DNA of 64,000 nucleotides from Halovibrio salipaludis (GTDB taxonomy: Bacteria > Pseudomonadota > Gammaproteobacteria > Pseudomonadales > Oleiphilaceae). The stretch's first letter is position 1. The number at the start of each line of letters is the position of its first letter. The stretch is taken from contig NZ_NSKD01000003.1 in the NCBI RefSeq assembly GCF_002286965.1, positions 452,351-516,350 of the forward strand, given 5' to 3'. The notes beneath the pieces were generated by a model. It had not been told where the DNA came from and searched no databases. It worked only from the letters and a program-made list of their open reading frames with translations. Shown here piece after piece: positions 12,936 through 20,990 of the stretch. The position numbers and the translations under genes were made by a program.

Positions 12936-13940
12936 ATGCCGGAATTCTATTTCCCCTCGAAACCCGAAAATGCCACTCAACTGTGTGGCTCCGATCCTGG
13001 TCTCCGTCAGCTGTTTGGAGACTGTAACGGGCTCCATGGTAACGACACCCTGAAACCTGGTTTTGCCTACGATCTATCGCTGGACGGTCGCCACTCAAGC
13101 CGCGCCGTTTCCCGCATCCTGAACAGGCCTTCACCCCAGCAGAGGGCCAACCTCGCCGAATGCACGGCCCAGTTCGGCCAGGACACAGTTGCCTTGGCCC
13201 GTTTCCACGAGAAGTTCCTGGATGGTGTTGATCTGTGGGAGTTGGGTAAGGAAGCCAATAGCCTGCTGGGCTCCAGTGCAGCTGTGGCAGTTGGTCGCGC
13301 CGAGAGTTTCAAGGGTGCGTTAAGGGACTATCAGAAAGCCCTGATTGCCCTCAATAAGTTCACTCGCTCCGGGGTAAAAGACACCGCTCGCAAGGCGAAA
13401 TTGCGTAACAACCTCAATAAGGCCTACGAACAGCTGAATACCAAATTCCGGCAGGAATTGAATACTCTCATCCCGGAAAGTCACCGAGGCAAGAACAAGG
13501 GATCGGCACTAACAAGCGCGGAACGTGGTGAGACGCTGGCAGAGCGTCCTCGAGGAAGGCGGATTCATATTTTCGATATGGACCAAGGTAAGGCTGTAAG
13601 CAAACTATCCGGAGCGATGAACTACGCCGGTAGAGGCGTTGCCGTAGTCGATGGCGGTTTGCGTATCAATGAGGTCCGGCAGAAATACCAGGATGGAGAG
13701 GATTGGCAGCGCGAGATTGCTGTGCAATCAGGAGGTATGCTCGGCACCGGTGTGACAGGCACAGCGACCACTCGCTTGGTTATGGGAATGAGTCGGGTGG
13801 TTATGATCGGCTCTCCTTGGGGGTGGGCCTTTCTAATTGGCTCATCAATCGTTACCAGCGCAATACTCTCCAACCAGATGGACAAAGGTATCCAACGATT
13901 CATAGGCAGACAGTGGGATGCCCTTTTTGGAGATGATTGA
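12936..13940 (+). CDS. Candidate secreted/membrane-active toxin with LysM-like N-terminus and glycine-rich hydrophobic C-terminus
   Basis: I do not recognise an established family for this 334-aa protein. Residues 1-50 contain a weak LysM-like pattern (NGLHGNDTLKPGFAYDL). Residues 120-180 are a charged helical stretch rich in Lys/Arg (KDTARKAKLRNNLNKAYEQL). Residues 262-312 form a hydrophobic hairpin full of small residues (GGMLGTGVTGTATTRLVMGM, turn SPWGW, then AFLIGSSIVTSAIL), a glycine-zipper-like layout seen in pore-forming effectors. There is no signal peptide. An AAGGAGG lies 7 bases before the ATG. Base composition drops towards 45-50% GC, unlike the flanks, which suggests transfer. 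Two small membrane-protein genes follow immediately (3-bp gap, then a GTGA overlap), as expected for immunity partners. Function is inferred, not shown. Confidence 0.6.
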   Translation: MPEFYFPSKPENATQLCGSDPGLRQLFGDCNGLHGNDTLKPGFAYDLSLDGRHSSRAVSRILNRPSPQQRANLAECTAQFGQDTVALARFHEKFLDGVDLWELGKEANSLLGSSAAVAVGRAESFKGALRDYQKALIALNKFTRSGVKDTARKAKLRNNLNKAYEQLNTKFRQELNTLIPESHRGKNKGSALTSAERGETLAERPRGRRIHIFDMDQGKAVSKLSGAMNYAGRGVAVVDGGLRINEVRQKYQDGEDWQREIAVQSGGMLGTGVTGTATTRLVMGMSRVVMIGSPWGWAFLIGSSIVTSAILSNQMDKGIQRFIGRQWDALFGDD

Positions 13941-13943
13941 TTC

Positions 13944-14297
13944 ATGGATTACGGATTCTGGCTTTCGTTGATTGCCGTTATTGCCCTTTTGGTTGCAGGT
14001 ATATCCTGGTTGTTCTTCCTGACGCTCTCTATATGGCGAATCGAGAAGTGCATCCTGGAGACCGGTCAATCCAGGCCCTGCCCTTGGGATGGCTTGGGCC
14101 TGCGCGCCATGTGGTATGCATGGGCTATTGGGCTCCCCTCGAAATCCTTCAGTGACCTTGAGCGGTGGATGCTTGACCCGAACGACCTGGCGCCCTATAC
14201 CAAGCCATTTGACAGGGTTCTTGCCAACATACTTCTTGTATCAAGCTACACGTTACTGGCTTGCGTTATTATCGACTGGATTCTTGGTGTTGCGTGA
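13944..14297 (+). CDS. Small two-helix membrane protein, candidate immunity protein 1
   Basis: The 117-aa protein has an N-terminal transmembrane region (about residues 5-31, WLSLIAVIALLVAGISWLFF), a central soluble loop with GQSRPCPWDGLGLRAMWYAW, and a C-terminal transmembrane region (about 92-115). No known family is recognised. It starts 3 bp after the stop of the candidate toxin and its stop overlaps the start of its paralogue at 14294. About 54 of 117 residues are identical to that paralogue in an ungapped alignment by eye. Small multi-pass proteins encoded right behind membrane-active effectors are commonly immunity proteins (known pattern); the role here is inferred. Confidence 0.6.
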   Translation: MDYGFWLSLIAVIALLVAGISWLFFLTLSIWRIEKCILETGQSRPCPWDGLGLRAMWYAWAIGLPSKSFSDLERWMLDPNDLAPYTKPFDRVLANILLVSSYTLLACVIIDWILGVA

Positions 14298-14647
14298 CGG
14301 GTGAACTCTGGCTTTCGCTCGTCGCTGTCGCCTCAATGATGCTCGGAGCGTTGTCGTGGCTGCTGTTCCTGATCTTTTCTGTATGGCGGATAGAGGAAGC
14401 GATCACGAGTAGCGGTCAGCCCAGACCGTGCCGCTGGGATGGTGTGGGCATGCGAACTGTCTGGTACGGCTGGATCATCGTTTTCAATACGAATACTTTC
14501 AGCGCGCTGGAACGCAGCATGCTGGAACCCAATGAGATTCTTCCTCGCTTCAAGGTATGGGATAAAGTACTGGGGTGGGTATTCATGCTCTCATTGCATA
14601 CGATGCTGGCCTGCTTGATCGCCGACATGGTTATTGGTTGGCTCTGA
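14294..14647 (+). CDS. Small two-helix membrane protein, candidate immunity protein 2 (paralogue)
   Basis: The start is chosen at the GTG at 14294, which overlaps the previous stop (GCGTGA) and gives 117 aa, exactly the length of its neighbour. An upstream in-frame ATG at 14261 would fall inside the previous gene. Conserved with the neighbour are the N-terminal WLSL..V stretch, SVWRIE, SGQPRPCRWDGVGMR, WYGW, FSALERSMLEPNE and the C-terminal LACLI.D motif, with two hydrophobic ends. Composition is low-GC like the rest of the operon. It probably arose by tandem duplication of the upstream gene. Confidence 0.6.
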   Translation: MTGELWLSLVAVASMMLGALSWLLFLIFSVWRIEEAITSSGQPRPCRWDGVGMRTVWYGWIIVFNTNTFSALERSMLEPNEILPRFKVWDKVLGWVFMLSLHTMLACLIADMVIGWL

Positions 14648-14727
14648 CTTGAGGTTCACGGCTCTTTGGGATCAGTTCCAAATCAAGCTGACAAACGGAC
14701 CAGCGATTGGCGGGCACTATTGACTGT

Positions 14728-15276
14728 TCAGGGCAACTCCACTTCCGGATAACGCCGCCGCATCCGCTGCAGGCGCAGGATAGTCACAAAATTGGTGGCC
14801 ACCACAAGAGCCTCCGCGAGCGTTGCGCCCACCGAGCCGATGGCGATGTTATTGCCCATCCAGGCCAGGCCAGCGCCGGCCAGAAAGAGCCGCATGGGAA
14901 TGCCCCGGAGCATGAACATGCCCACGGTGCCCAGCACCATCGCCGTCATGGGGAACAGGTCGATCCAGCTCTGCCAGGTGAGCACCGCTGCCACGCCACT
15001 GACCGCCAGCATGCCCAGCATCACGGCGACATTGCCCTGAAAGCGCTGTGCCAGACGGATGCGCAGGATCACCAGCACCGTCAGTGCCGCGGCGGTCCAG
15101 CTCTGGAAAAGCGCGTACTGGAGGGCGAAGGCCACGTTGGCGCCAATAAGCAGCAGCATCAGGCGATCATCCCGGGTGCTGGCAAACCCGGCGATGCAGA
15201 AGCCCAGCGAGATCAGCGCCACGAGTTGCCCGGCGATTTCAAGCGCTGTCATGTCCGCCAGCATAAGGGCCTCCAC
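14728..15276 (-). CDS. YgjV-family inner membrane protein
   Basis: The 182-aa protein has about six hydrophobic helices and the pattern of the Imp-YgjV family: QLVALISLGFCIAGFASTRDDRLMLLLI, ALQYALFQSWTAAALTVLVILR, and LLGTV/MFMLRGIPMRLFL-like segments towards a basic C-terminus (LQRMRRRYPEVELP). The function of YgjV is not established. The start at 15276 is followed by two further in-frame ATGs (15264, 15252), so the exact N-terminus is uncertain. GC content returns to the chromosomal level here, marking the right edge of the low-GC island. Confidence 0.75.
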   Translation of the reverse strand: MEALMLADMTALEIAGQLVALISLGFCIAGFASTRDDRLMLLLIGANVAFALQYALFQSWTAAALTVLVILRIRLAQRFQGNVAVMLGMLAVSGVAAVLTWQSWIDLFPMTAMVLGTVGMFMLRGIPMRLFLAGAGLAWMGNNIAIGSVGATLAEALVVATNFVTILRLQRMRRRYPEVELP

Positions 15277-15358
15277 AGCCTCAAACCGTCAGTATAGAAG
15301 CCAGAGTACCCCGCGTCCCTCCGTGATGGCCGCGATGTTCTGGTTTACCCTGTGCGCC

Positions 15359-16201
15359 ATGACCCACTACGCCCTCGGCTGCCCACAGTGGCAGGATCCC
15401 AGCTGGAACACCCTGCTCCCACCGGGAGCAACGCCGCTTGCGCGCTACAGCCGGGTGTTCGGCTGCGTCGAGGGCAATACCACTTTCTACGCCACACCCA
15501 CCCGGGAACAATGTGCCCAATGGCGCTCCCAGGTGCCTGACGACTTCCGGTTCCTGTTCAAGTTTCCGCGTGAAATCAGCCATGACCGGCTGCTCACCGG
15601 CTCAGAGACTGCGGTCCGGGCGTTCCTGGCGACCCTTGAACCGCTTGCAGACGTGTTGGGCCCCTTTCTGCTCCAGCTGCCGCCGAACTTCGGCCCGGAG
15701 CAGCTGGATAACCTCTGGCGCTTCGTGGACGCTCTCCCCGCGCCCCTGACCTGCGCGGTCGAGGTCCGGCATCCCGCCTTCTTCGAAAAAGGGGATGCCG
15801 AGAAGGCGCTGAACCGGGGCCTGCGCGAGCGCAACCTGGCCCGGGTGTGCTTTGATACCCGGGCGCTGTTTGCAGCCACACCGGAATCCGAGGCAACACG
15901 GGAAGCCCAGAGCCGCAAACCCCGGCTTCCCATCCACCTGCTGCCGGTGGAGGCCCCACCAGTGGTCCGCTACATCGGCCATCCAGACCTTGAGAGCAAT
16001 CGTCCTTTCCTGGCGCCCTGGGCGGAACGGGTGAGCGAATGGATTGCGGAGGGGCGGCATCCATATGTATTCATGCACATGCCGGACAATGGCGATGCCC
16101 CGGCACTGGCCGCACTCTGGCATGAACTGCTGAGGGAGCGGGTGCCAGAGCTGGCGGACCTCGCGATCAACACGGAACCGCCGCAGATCGGGTTGTTCTA
16201 G
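15359..16201 (+). CDS. DUF72 domain-containing protein (YecE-like)
   Basis: The 280-aa protein shows DUF72 features: an early LGCPQWQDPSW, then RYSRVFGCVEGNTTFYATPT, DFRFLFKFPREISHDRLL, a central LGPFLLQLPPNFGP, and CAVEVRHPAFF. The predicted fold is a TIM-barrel-like enzyme of unknown reaction. The ATG at 15359 gives the usual short lead before the first strand. An upstream ATG at 15326 would add 11 residues, and longer extensions run antisense through the YgjV gene. Its TAG stop shares the palindrome CTAG with the stop of the convergent DUF6064 gene. Confidence 0.85.
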   Translation: MTHYALGCPQWQDPSWNTLLPPGATPLARYSRVFGCVEGNTTFYATPTREQCAQWRSQVPDDFRFLFKFPREISHDRLLTGSETAVRAFLATLEPLADVLGPFLLQLPPNFGPEQLDNLWRFVDALPAPLTCAVEVRHPAFFEKGDAEKALNRGLRERNLARVCFDTRALFAATPESEATREAQSRKPRLPIHLLPVEAPPVVRYIGHPDLESNRPFLAPWAERVSEWIAEGRHPYVFMHMPDNGDAPALAALWHELLRERVPELADLAINTEPPQIGLF

Positions 16202-16866
16202 GACGGTTCCCCGCCTCGGGACCAGGGGCTGGCACCCGTGGCAACCCCGAGAGTGGCAATAGCCAGGGGAGCAACGACCGCTCCCGGCAGCCAGCCACTG
16301 ACCCACCAGATCACACTGCTGTAGACCAGCCAGAGCACGGGGATCACCCCCGTCACCCAGCTGATGGGGCGTGCCATGAGCGGCATGCCCAGCGTTACCA
16401 GGGCCGTGGGTGTTGGCGCCGTGCCGGCAACCTCGAACGCCGCCCAGCTGCGCCCCGTCAATGGGCCGGCCACCGGCAGTACAACGATGCCTGCCAGCAC
16501 CAGAACGACTCCCAGCTTCGCCCGCAACCCGCCGCTGAACCGCCAGCCACCTCCAAGGCCCACCAGGAGTACCAGCACCGCCTGAACCATAAAGGCCCAC
16601 CCCATGAGGCTGGCTGCCCAGTTCAGAGGTGTATGCAGCAGAAACTGGAACTGAACGGCGGACCAGCACCAGCACGCCGCCAGCGCCAGCCCCGCCGTGG
16701 GGCTGCCGCCCCGATAGAGCCGCCAGAGCGCGAAAAGCATGAGCAGGAGGAACAGGCCCTGCCATGGCCACACCTGCTCATTGAGGCGCTCGAACAGGCG
16801 GGCCCACACCTCAGGGGTGACCGGCACGAAGTCCCGCAGTGCGTAGGTATCAAGCGACCCCAGCAT
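16198..16866 (-). CDS. DUF6064-like integral membrane protein
   Basis: The 222-aa protein has six or seven hydrophobic helices separated by short loops. It has a soluble start (FERLNEQVWPWQ) before the first helix and a PTPTALVTLGMPLM segment near residue 155. This matches the DUF6064 family of uncharacterised membrane proteins as I recall it. No catalytic motif is visible. It starts 3 bp after the aldo/keto reductase stop, so the two are probably cotranscribed. The stop codon overlaps that of the convergent DUF72 gene. Confidence 0.7.
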   Translation of the reverse strand: MLGSLDTYALRDFVPVTPEVWARLFERLNEQVWPWQGLFLLLMLFALWRLYRGGSPTAGLALAACWCWSAVQFQFLLHTPLNWAASLMGWAFMVQAVLVLLVGLGGGWRFSGGLRAKLGVVLVLAGIVVLPVAGPLTGRSWAAFEVAGTAPTPTALVTLGMPLMARPISWVTGVIPVLWLVYSSVIWWVSGWLPGAVVAPLAIATLGVATGASPWSRGGEPS

Positions 16867-16869
16867 GGG

Positions 16870-17796
16870 CTAGGCCGCCGCCAGTGTTTCAATCATGCGC
16901 TGGCGTTGCGCGGCATCCGGCATGGCGCCCCGCCCGGCTGCCATGTTCTCGCGCACATGCTCGACGCTGGTCGTGGCGGGAATGGCGCAGGTGACCGCCG
17001 GGTGCGAGACAATGAACTTAAGCAGAAAGTCCGCCCAGGTACGGCAGTCGATTTCGCCCGCCCAGTCCGGAAGAGGCGCTCCCCGATCCTTCAGGCCCTT
17101 GATCAGGGAGCCGCCCTGGTAGGGCCGGTTGGCGATGACGGCAATGCCTTTTTCCCGGGCCAGCGGCAGTATCCGGTCCTCGGCCCAGCGATCACGGATA
17201 TTGTAGGTCAGCTGGATGAAGTCCAGCTCGTGGCGCTCCATGATCCGCTCGAACTGGTCCAGGCGGCGCCCGTGCGAGGTGGTAATACCAATCGCTCCCA
17301 CCTCCCCCGCCTCCTTCATGGCCATGAGGGTTTCAAGGTGGGCCTCCCAGGCCAGCAGGTTGTGCACCTGCAGCAGATCGAACCGTTCGAGACCCCAGCT
17401 GGCCGCCGACTCCGCCGCCTGCTTCCGCGTGGCACCGCCATCCCGGGTCCATACCTTGTCCGCGGCAAACAGCGAATCCGGGTATCCCAGCTTTTCGAGC
17501 CCATGGCCGAGCACCGACTGGGCCGATCCGTACATGGGCGAGGAATCAATCAGCCCGCCGCCCTCCTCGAAGAACGCCGCCAGCACCTGGGTGCGTGCCT
17601 GGCGGAGCTCCGGGTCTTCCCCCACATTGAAGGTGCGCCAGGTGCCCATGCCGATCACCGGAATGGAACCGCCCCCGCCTGGCAGGGCTGCGCGATTCAA
17701 TGCCTTCCCGGCTGCCGCCGCCAGGCCCGGCCATGCAGCAACCGCCAGCGCGGCGCCCAGGCCGCCAAGCACCCTGCGCCTGGAGTATTCCGCCAT
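16870..17796 (-). CDS. Tat-exported aldo/keto reductase
   Basis: The 308-aa protein begins with a twin-arginine signal (EYSRRRVLGGLGAALAVAAW, cleaved near GLAAAAG), so the mature enzyme is probably periplasmic. The remainder is an aldo/keto-reductase-like barrel: VIGMGTWRTF, GGGLIDSSPMYGSAQSVLGHGLE with the catalytic Asp and Tyr, the active-site Lys in DKVW, LLQVHN with the His position, and GIAVIANRPYQGG. The start MAEYSRRR (17796) is chosen over 17838 because it puts the twin-arginine motif at the N-terminus. The substrate is unknown. It is transcribed with the DUF6064 membrane gene downstream. Confidence 0.85.
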   Translation of the reverse strand: MAEYSRRRVLGGLGAALAVAAWPGLAAAAGKALNRAALPGGGGSIPVIGMGTWRTFNVGEDPELRQARTQVLAAFFEEGGGLIDSSPMYGSAQSVLGHGLEKLGYPDSLFAADKVWTRDGGATRKQAAESAASWGLERFDLLQVHNLLAWEAHLETLMAMKEAGEVGAIGITTSHGRRLDQFERIMERHELDFIQLTYNIRDRWAEDRILPLAREKGIAVIANRPYQGGSLIKGLKDRGAPLPDWAGEIDCRTWADFLLKFIVSHPAVTCAIPATTSVEHVRENMAAGRGAMPDAAQRQRMIETLAAA

Positions 17797-17976
17797 GCTG
17801 CCCTCCGCTTTTGATGACCTCTGTTTTTCATACGTCACGCCAATCCGGTTCGTTTTGCAAGTACTACCCCGCTGCCTCCGGCTGATCCCGGATTGTCACT
17901 CCCCTGCCCCTGTACTCTAATGAGGGCGATCTGAAGAACGTTTTAGCCAACATCCGCTTCCGGGAGGCAACAGCGA

Positions 17977-18570
17977 ATGACAGTAACGCTTGAACGTGTC
18001 AGCGGTGAAACAATCCGGCCCTGGGTCAGCGAAGTCGCCAGGCTCAGGATCCAGGTTTTCCGTGAATGGCCCTACCTGTACGACGGCGACATGGATTACG
18101 AGCAGCAATACCTGGAAACCTACATCCAGTCGCCGCGCAGTGTCTTCGTCCTGGCCCGCGACGGGGATCGCGTTGTGGGTGCCGCCACGGGTCTGCCGCT
18201 GGAAGACGAAGAGGACGCCTTCATTCAGCCGTTCATTGACCAGGGCTACAACCCGTCGGAGATCTTCTATTTCGGGGAATCGGTGCTGCTGCCGGAATAC
18301 CGGGGGCAGGGCATCGGTGTACGCTTCTTCGGGGAACGTGAAGCCCACGCCAGTGAACTGGGCGGGTTCCGCTACTGCTGCTTCTGTGCGGTGGAGCGGC
18401 CAGCGGATCATCCGTTACGACCGGCTGACTACCAGCCACTGGATGATTTCTGGAAAAAGCGGGGGTATGAGCCCGTGCCGGAGCTGCGGACCCATTACCC
18501 CTGGAAGGACATCGACCAGGCCGAGGAGACGGCCAAGCCGATGAATTTCTGGATGGGCGAGCTGCGCTGA
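17977..18570 (+). CDS. GNAT-family N-acetyltransferase
   Basis: The 197-aa protein has the GNAT core: strand FVLARDGDRVVGAATGLPL, then ESVLLPEYRGQGIGVRFFGEREAHA, where RGQGIG is the acetyl-CoA pyrophosphate loop (Q/R-x-x-G-x-G/A). Many homologues of this shape are uncharacterised, and the acceptor is unknown. A GGGAGG precedes the ATG by about 9 bases. It is convergent with the desaturase, with the two stop codons abutting at 18570/18571. Confidence 0.85.
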   Translation: MTVTLERVSGETIRPWVSEVARLRIQVFREWPYLYDGDMDYEQQYLETYIQSPRSVFVLARDGDRVVGAATGLPLEDEEDAFIQPFIDQGYNPSEIFYFGESVLLPEYRGQGIGVRFFGEREAHASELGGFRYCCFCAVERPADHPLRPADYQPLDDFWKKRGYEPVPELRTHYPWKDIDQAEETAKPMNFWMGELR

Positions 18571-19749
18571 TCAGGCAGCCGCGGAAAGCGTGCTGCTGAC
18601 GCGGTTGCGCAGGCGGCTGACCAGCGAGGTGCTGTTGCCCCGATTCTCCAGCTTGGGCTCGCCCCCATCCTCGTTGAACTCCGGGAACAGCCGCTCACGC
18701 ATCCGGTCCGGCAGCGAGAAGGCGGCCACACGCTTGAGCACGGTCGCGTACTGGCGCGGGAAGCTGTCCGCGTTGTAGTGCAGACCGTACTTCTCGCAGA
18801 TGGCCTGGACCTGCGGCGCGATTTCGCGGTAGCGATACGCCGGGATGTCCGGGAACACGTGGTGCTCGATCTGGTGACTCAGGTGCCCGCTCAGGGTGTA
18901 GACCCAGTTCGGACCGGTAAAGTTACTGGAACCGGTCAGCTGGCGCAGGTACCAGTGGCCACTGCTCTCGTTCTCGCACTCTTCCTCGGTGAAGCTTTCC
19001 GCGTCTTCGGTGAAGTGGCCGCAGAAGATCACGCTGGAGGCCCAGAGGTTGCGGATCAGGTTCGCGCCGAAGTTGCCCGCGATCACGACCGGAGCCACCG
19101 GGAACGTCAGCGCCGGGTAGAACACGTAGTCCTTGAACGTCTGGCGGCCGCCCTTGCGAGCCACGTCCTTCAACAGGTCCGCCTTCTCTCGCAGGGTCAC
19201 CTCACCACTGCGCAGCTTCTCGAACTCCAGTTCGTGAACGCCCACGCCCCACTGGAAGAAGATACTCAGGTTGATGAAGTTGATGAACTGCAGCAGGTGC
19301 ATCGGCTTCCAGGGCGTCTCGTCTTCCAGGCGCAGCACCGCGTAACCATAGTCCCGGTCCTTGCCGATGACGTTGGTGTAGGTGTGGTGCTCGTAGTTGT
19401 GGGTCCGCTTCCACGAATCCGCGGTGCAGATGGTGTCCCACTCGTAGGTCTGGGAGTTGAGCTCCGGGTCGTTCATCCAGTCGTACTGGCCGTGCATCAC
19501 GTTGTGACCGATCTCCATGTTTTCCAGGATCTTGGCGATCCCCAGGGAGGTCATGCCGGCCAGGAAGAACGGCGGGATGAAGCCGAGGGGCATCAGCGCC
19601 CGGCCACCAAACTCCAGCGTCCGGTGCAGGCGGATGATGCCGCGGATGTAGTCGGCGTCCTTCTGGCCCAGATCCGCCATCTGTTCATTACGGATGGCGT
19701 CCAGGTCCTGTGCAAGATTTTCGAGCTGTTCTTCGCTGAGCTTCTGCAT
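18571..19749 (-). CDS. desB: Acyl-CoA fatty acid desaturase (DesB-like)
   Basis: The 392-aa integral membrane di-iron desaturase has three histidine boxes: HNVMHGQ (H82/H86), HNYEHH (H117-H122) and HQIEHHVFPDIPA near residue 310. Hydrophobic segments flank them. With a reductase upstream and a divergent TetR regulator, the locus reproduces the Pseudomonas aeruginosa desT/PA4889/desB arrangement. There an acyl-CoA delta-9 desaturase and its electron-transfer partner are repressed by DesT according to the saturated/unsaturated acyl-CoA ratio. The start is taken at MQKLSEEQLE (19749), 36 bp after the reductase stop; a longer frame to 19911 reads into the reductase and is unlikely. Symbol given by synteny and motif. 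Confidence 0.85.
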   Translation of the reverse strand: MQKLSEEQLENLAQDLDAIRNEQMADLGQKDADYIRGIIRLHRTLEFGGRALMPLGFIPPFFLAGMTSLGIAKILENMEIGHNVMHGQYDWMNDPELNSQTYEWDTICTADSWKRTHNYEHHTYTNVIGKDRDYGYAVLRLEDETPWKPMHLLQFINFINLSIFFQWGVGVHELEFEKLRSGEVTLREKADLLKDVARKGGRQTFKDYVFYPALTFPVAPVVIAGNFGANLIRNLWASSVIFCGHFTEDAESFTEEECENESSGHWYLRQLTGSSNFTGPNWVYTLSGHLSHQIEHHVFPDIPAYRYREIAPQVQAICEKYGLHYNADSFPRQYATVLKRVAAFSLPDRMRERLFPEFNEDGGEPKLENRGNSTSLVSRLRNRVSSTLSAAA

Positions 19750-19784
19750 GGTGATTCTCCTTGCAGTGTCGATTCGATGTTGGG

Positions 19785-20939
19785 TTACAGTTCCAGCTCT
19801 ACGGCCCCCTGGGGCACCGAGATACAGAGCTGGACCGTTTCTTCGCCATGGCCCGAGGGCTGGCCGGTCTGCTGATTGACGACGATGCCGCTTTTCTTGC
19901 GGCAGGCGCACTGGTGACAGATACCCATCCGGCAGCCGTAGCGCGGGTTCAGGCCGGCCGCCTCGGCTTCCTCAAGCAGGCGGCGGTCGCCAGCGCTCTC
20001 CACCGTGATGTCGCTGCGGCTGAAATGGACTGTGCCGCCAGCGTCCTCGGTCACGACCACGCCCGGGCCAACCGCAAACAGCGTGCTGCTGATCTGCTCA
20101 TCCGGCACACCGGCGTCCGCCAGCAGATTCTGGGCGTGTTTCATGAGCCCGGGCGGACCACACAGAAAGCAATCCCGCTCCGTGAGCCCTTCAACCGCTT
20201 GCAGATGATGCGGGCCGAGATGGTCCGGATTCTGCGGATCCTGCTCCGCCGCCACGATGCGCAGCTCCAGGTTCGGCAGGCGCTCGGCAAGCGCTTCCAG
20301 CTTGCGGCCCCCGATGATGTCCGCGTCGGTACGCACGAAATACAGCAGCGTGACCGGGTTGCGCAGGTGGCGATCCGCCATGGCTTCCAGCTGGCTCAGC
20401 ACCGGGGTGATGCCGCTGCCGCCGGTGACAAACAGCATCGGATGACCGGGCTCGGGGGTGTGATCCTCACCATAAGCACGGCTGATCCCGATCACATCGC
20501 CGGGTTCGAAGTGTTCGAGCAGCCAGGGCGTGATCTCGCCATCCGCCACTTTCTTGATGGTGACGGTGATGGTGCCGTCCTGTTCCCAGTGCGACGGTGA
20601 ACAGGAGAGGCTGAAGGGCCGGCTGTACCAGCGACCGTCCTTTTCCACTTCCAGATTCAGGTGCTGGCCGGCCCGGAAACCACCCCAGCGCCGTGCCGGG
20701 CGCAGAGTCAGGGTCTTGCTGTCATGGGTTTCCGATTCAATCGCCTCGACCCGCGCCGGGATGTAACGCTGCGCCCAGAGCGGGTTGATGCTCTCGAGCA
20801 GCGGATCGAAGTACATGGCCGGGTTCTCCCGGTTGAACAGCTGCTGCCCGAGCCAGCGCCAGGTGTCACGCCCCGGCCCGACCCGTGCCAGAACGCCCCT
20901 GTAGGAGCGGCCCTGGCCGCGATCAACACCCTTTTCCAT
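19785..20939 (-). CDS. Ferredoxin-NAD(P)H oxidoreductase partner of the desaturase
   Basis: The protein of about 384 aa has an FAD domain (YSRPFSLSCSPS), an NAD(P)-binding domain (FVTGGSGITPVLSQLEAM and FLCGPPGLMKHA), and a C-terminal plant-type 2Fe-2S domain with RYGCRMGICHQCACRKKSG and a distal Cys in VQLCIS. It probably passes electrons from NAD(P)H to the desaturase encoded 36 bp downstream. In-frame ATGs lie at 20957, 20945 and 20939; AGGAG sits 9 bases before 20939, which I prefer. A REP-like unit (20901-20923) encodes part of the N-terminal leader before the conserved domain, an unusual feature. The true start could also be the ATG of AMYFDPLLES, after the REP. Confidence 0.85.
   Translation of the reverse strand: MEKGVDRGQGRSYRGVLARVGPGRDTWRWLGQQLFNRENPAMYFDPLLESINPLWAQRYIPARVEAIESETHDSKTLTLRPARRWGGFRAGQHLNLEVEKDGRWYSRPFSLSCSPSHWEQDGTITVTIKKVADGEITPWLLEHFEPGDVIGISRAYGEDHTPEPGHPMLFVTGGSGITPVLSQLEAMADRHLRNPVTLLYFVRTDADIIGGRKLEALAERLPNLELRIVAAEQDPQNPDHLGPHHLQAVEGLTERDCFLCGPPGLMKHAQNLLADAGVPDEQISSTLFAVGPGVVVTEDAGGTVHFSRSDITVESAGDRRLLEEAEAAGLNPRYGCRMGICHQCACRKKSGIVVNQQTGQPSGHGEETVQLCISVPQGAVELEL
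20901..20923 (-). repeat. REP-like unit inside the 5' coding region of the desaturase reductase
   Basis: GTAGGAGCGG plus CCNTGGCCGCGAT matches the GTAGGAGCGG-type units found at 28861, 59275 and 62387. Here it is single rather than paired. On the coding strand it translates as DRGQGRSYRG, just after the probable start codon. Confidence 0.7.
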
Positions 20940-20969
20940 GTTCATTGACTCCTGCATGACAGGCCTCGT

Positions 20970-20985
20970 GTGTACGGTTGTTCAC
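20970..20985. promoter_or_regulatory. DesT/FabR-type operator, copy 1
   Basis: GTGTACGGTTGTTCAC fits the near-palindrome GTGNAC-N4-GTNCAC. It lies in the divergent desT-desB intergenic region, just upstream of the reductase start, where TetR-type lipid regulators bind. The assignment to the TetR protein next door is by position and symmetry. Confidence 0.6.
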
Positions 20986-20990
20986 ATCTT

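Noticed and set aside
12936..14647. The accessory operon as part of a type VI secretion cluster
   Set aside because: No VgrG, Hcp, PAAR or Tss gene lies in the window, so only an orphan module can be argued.
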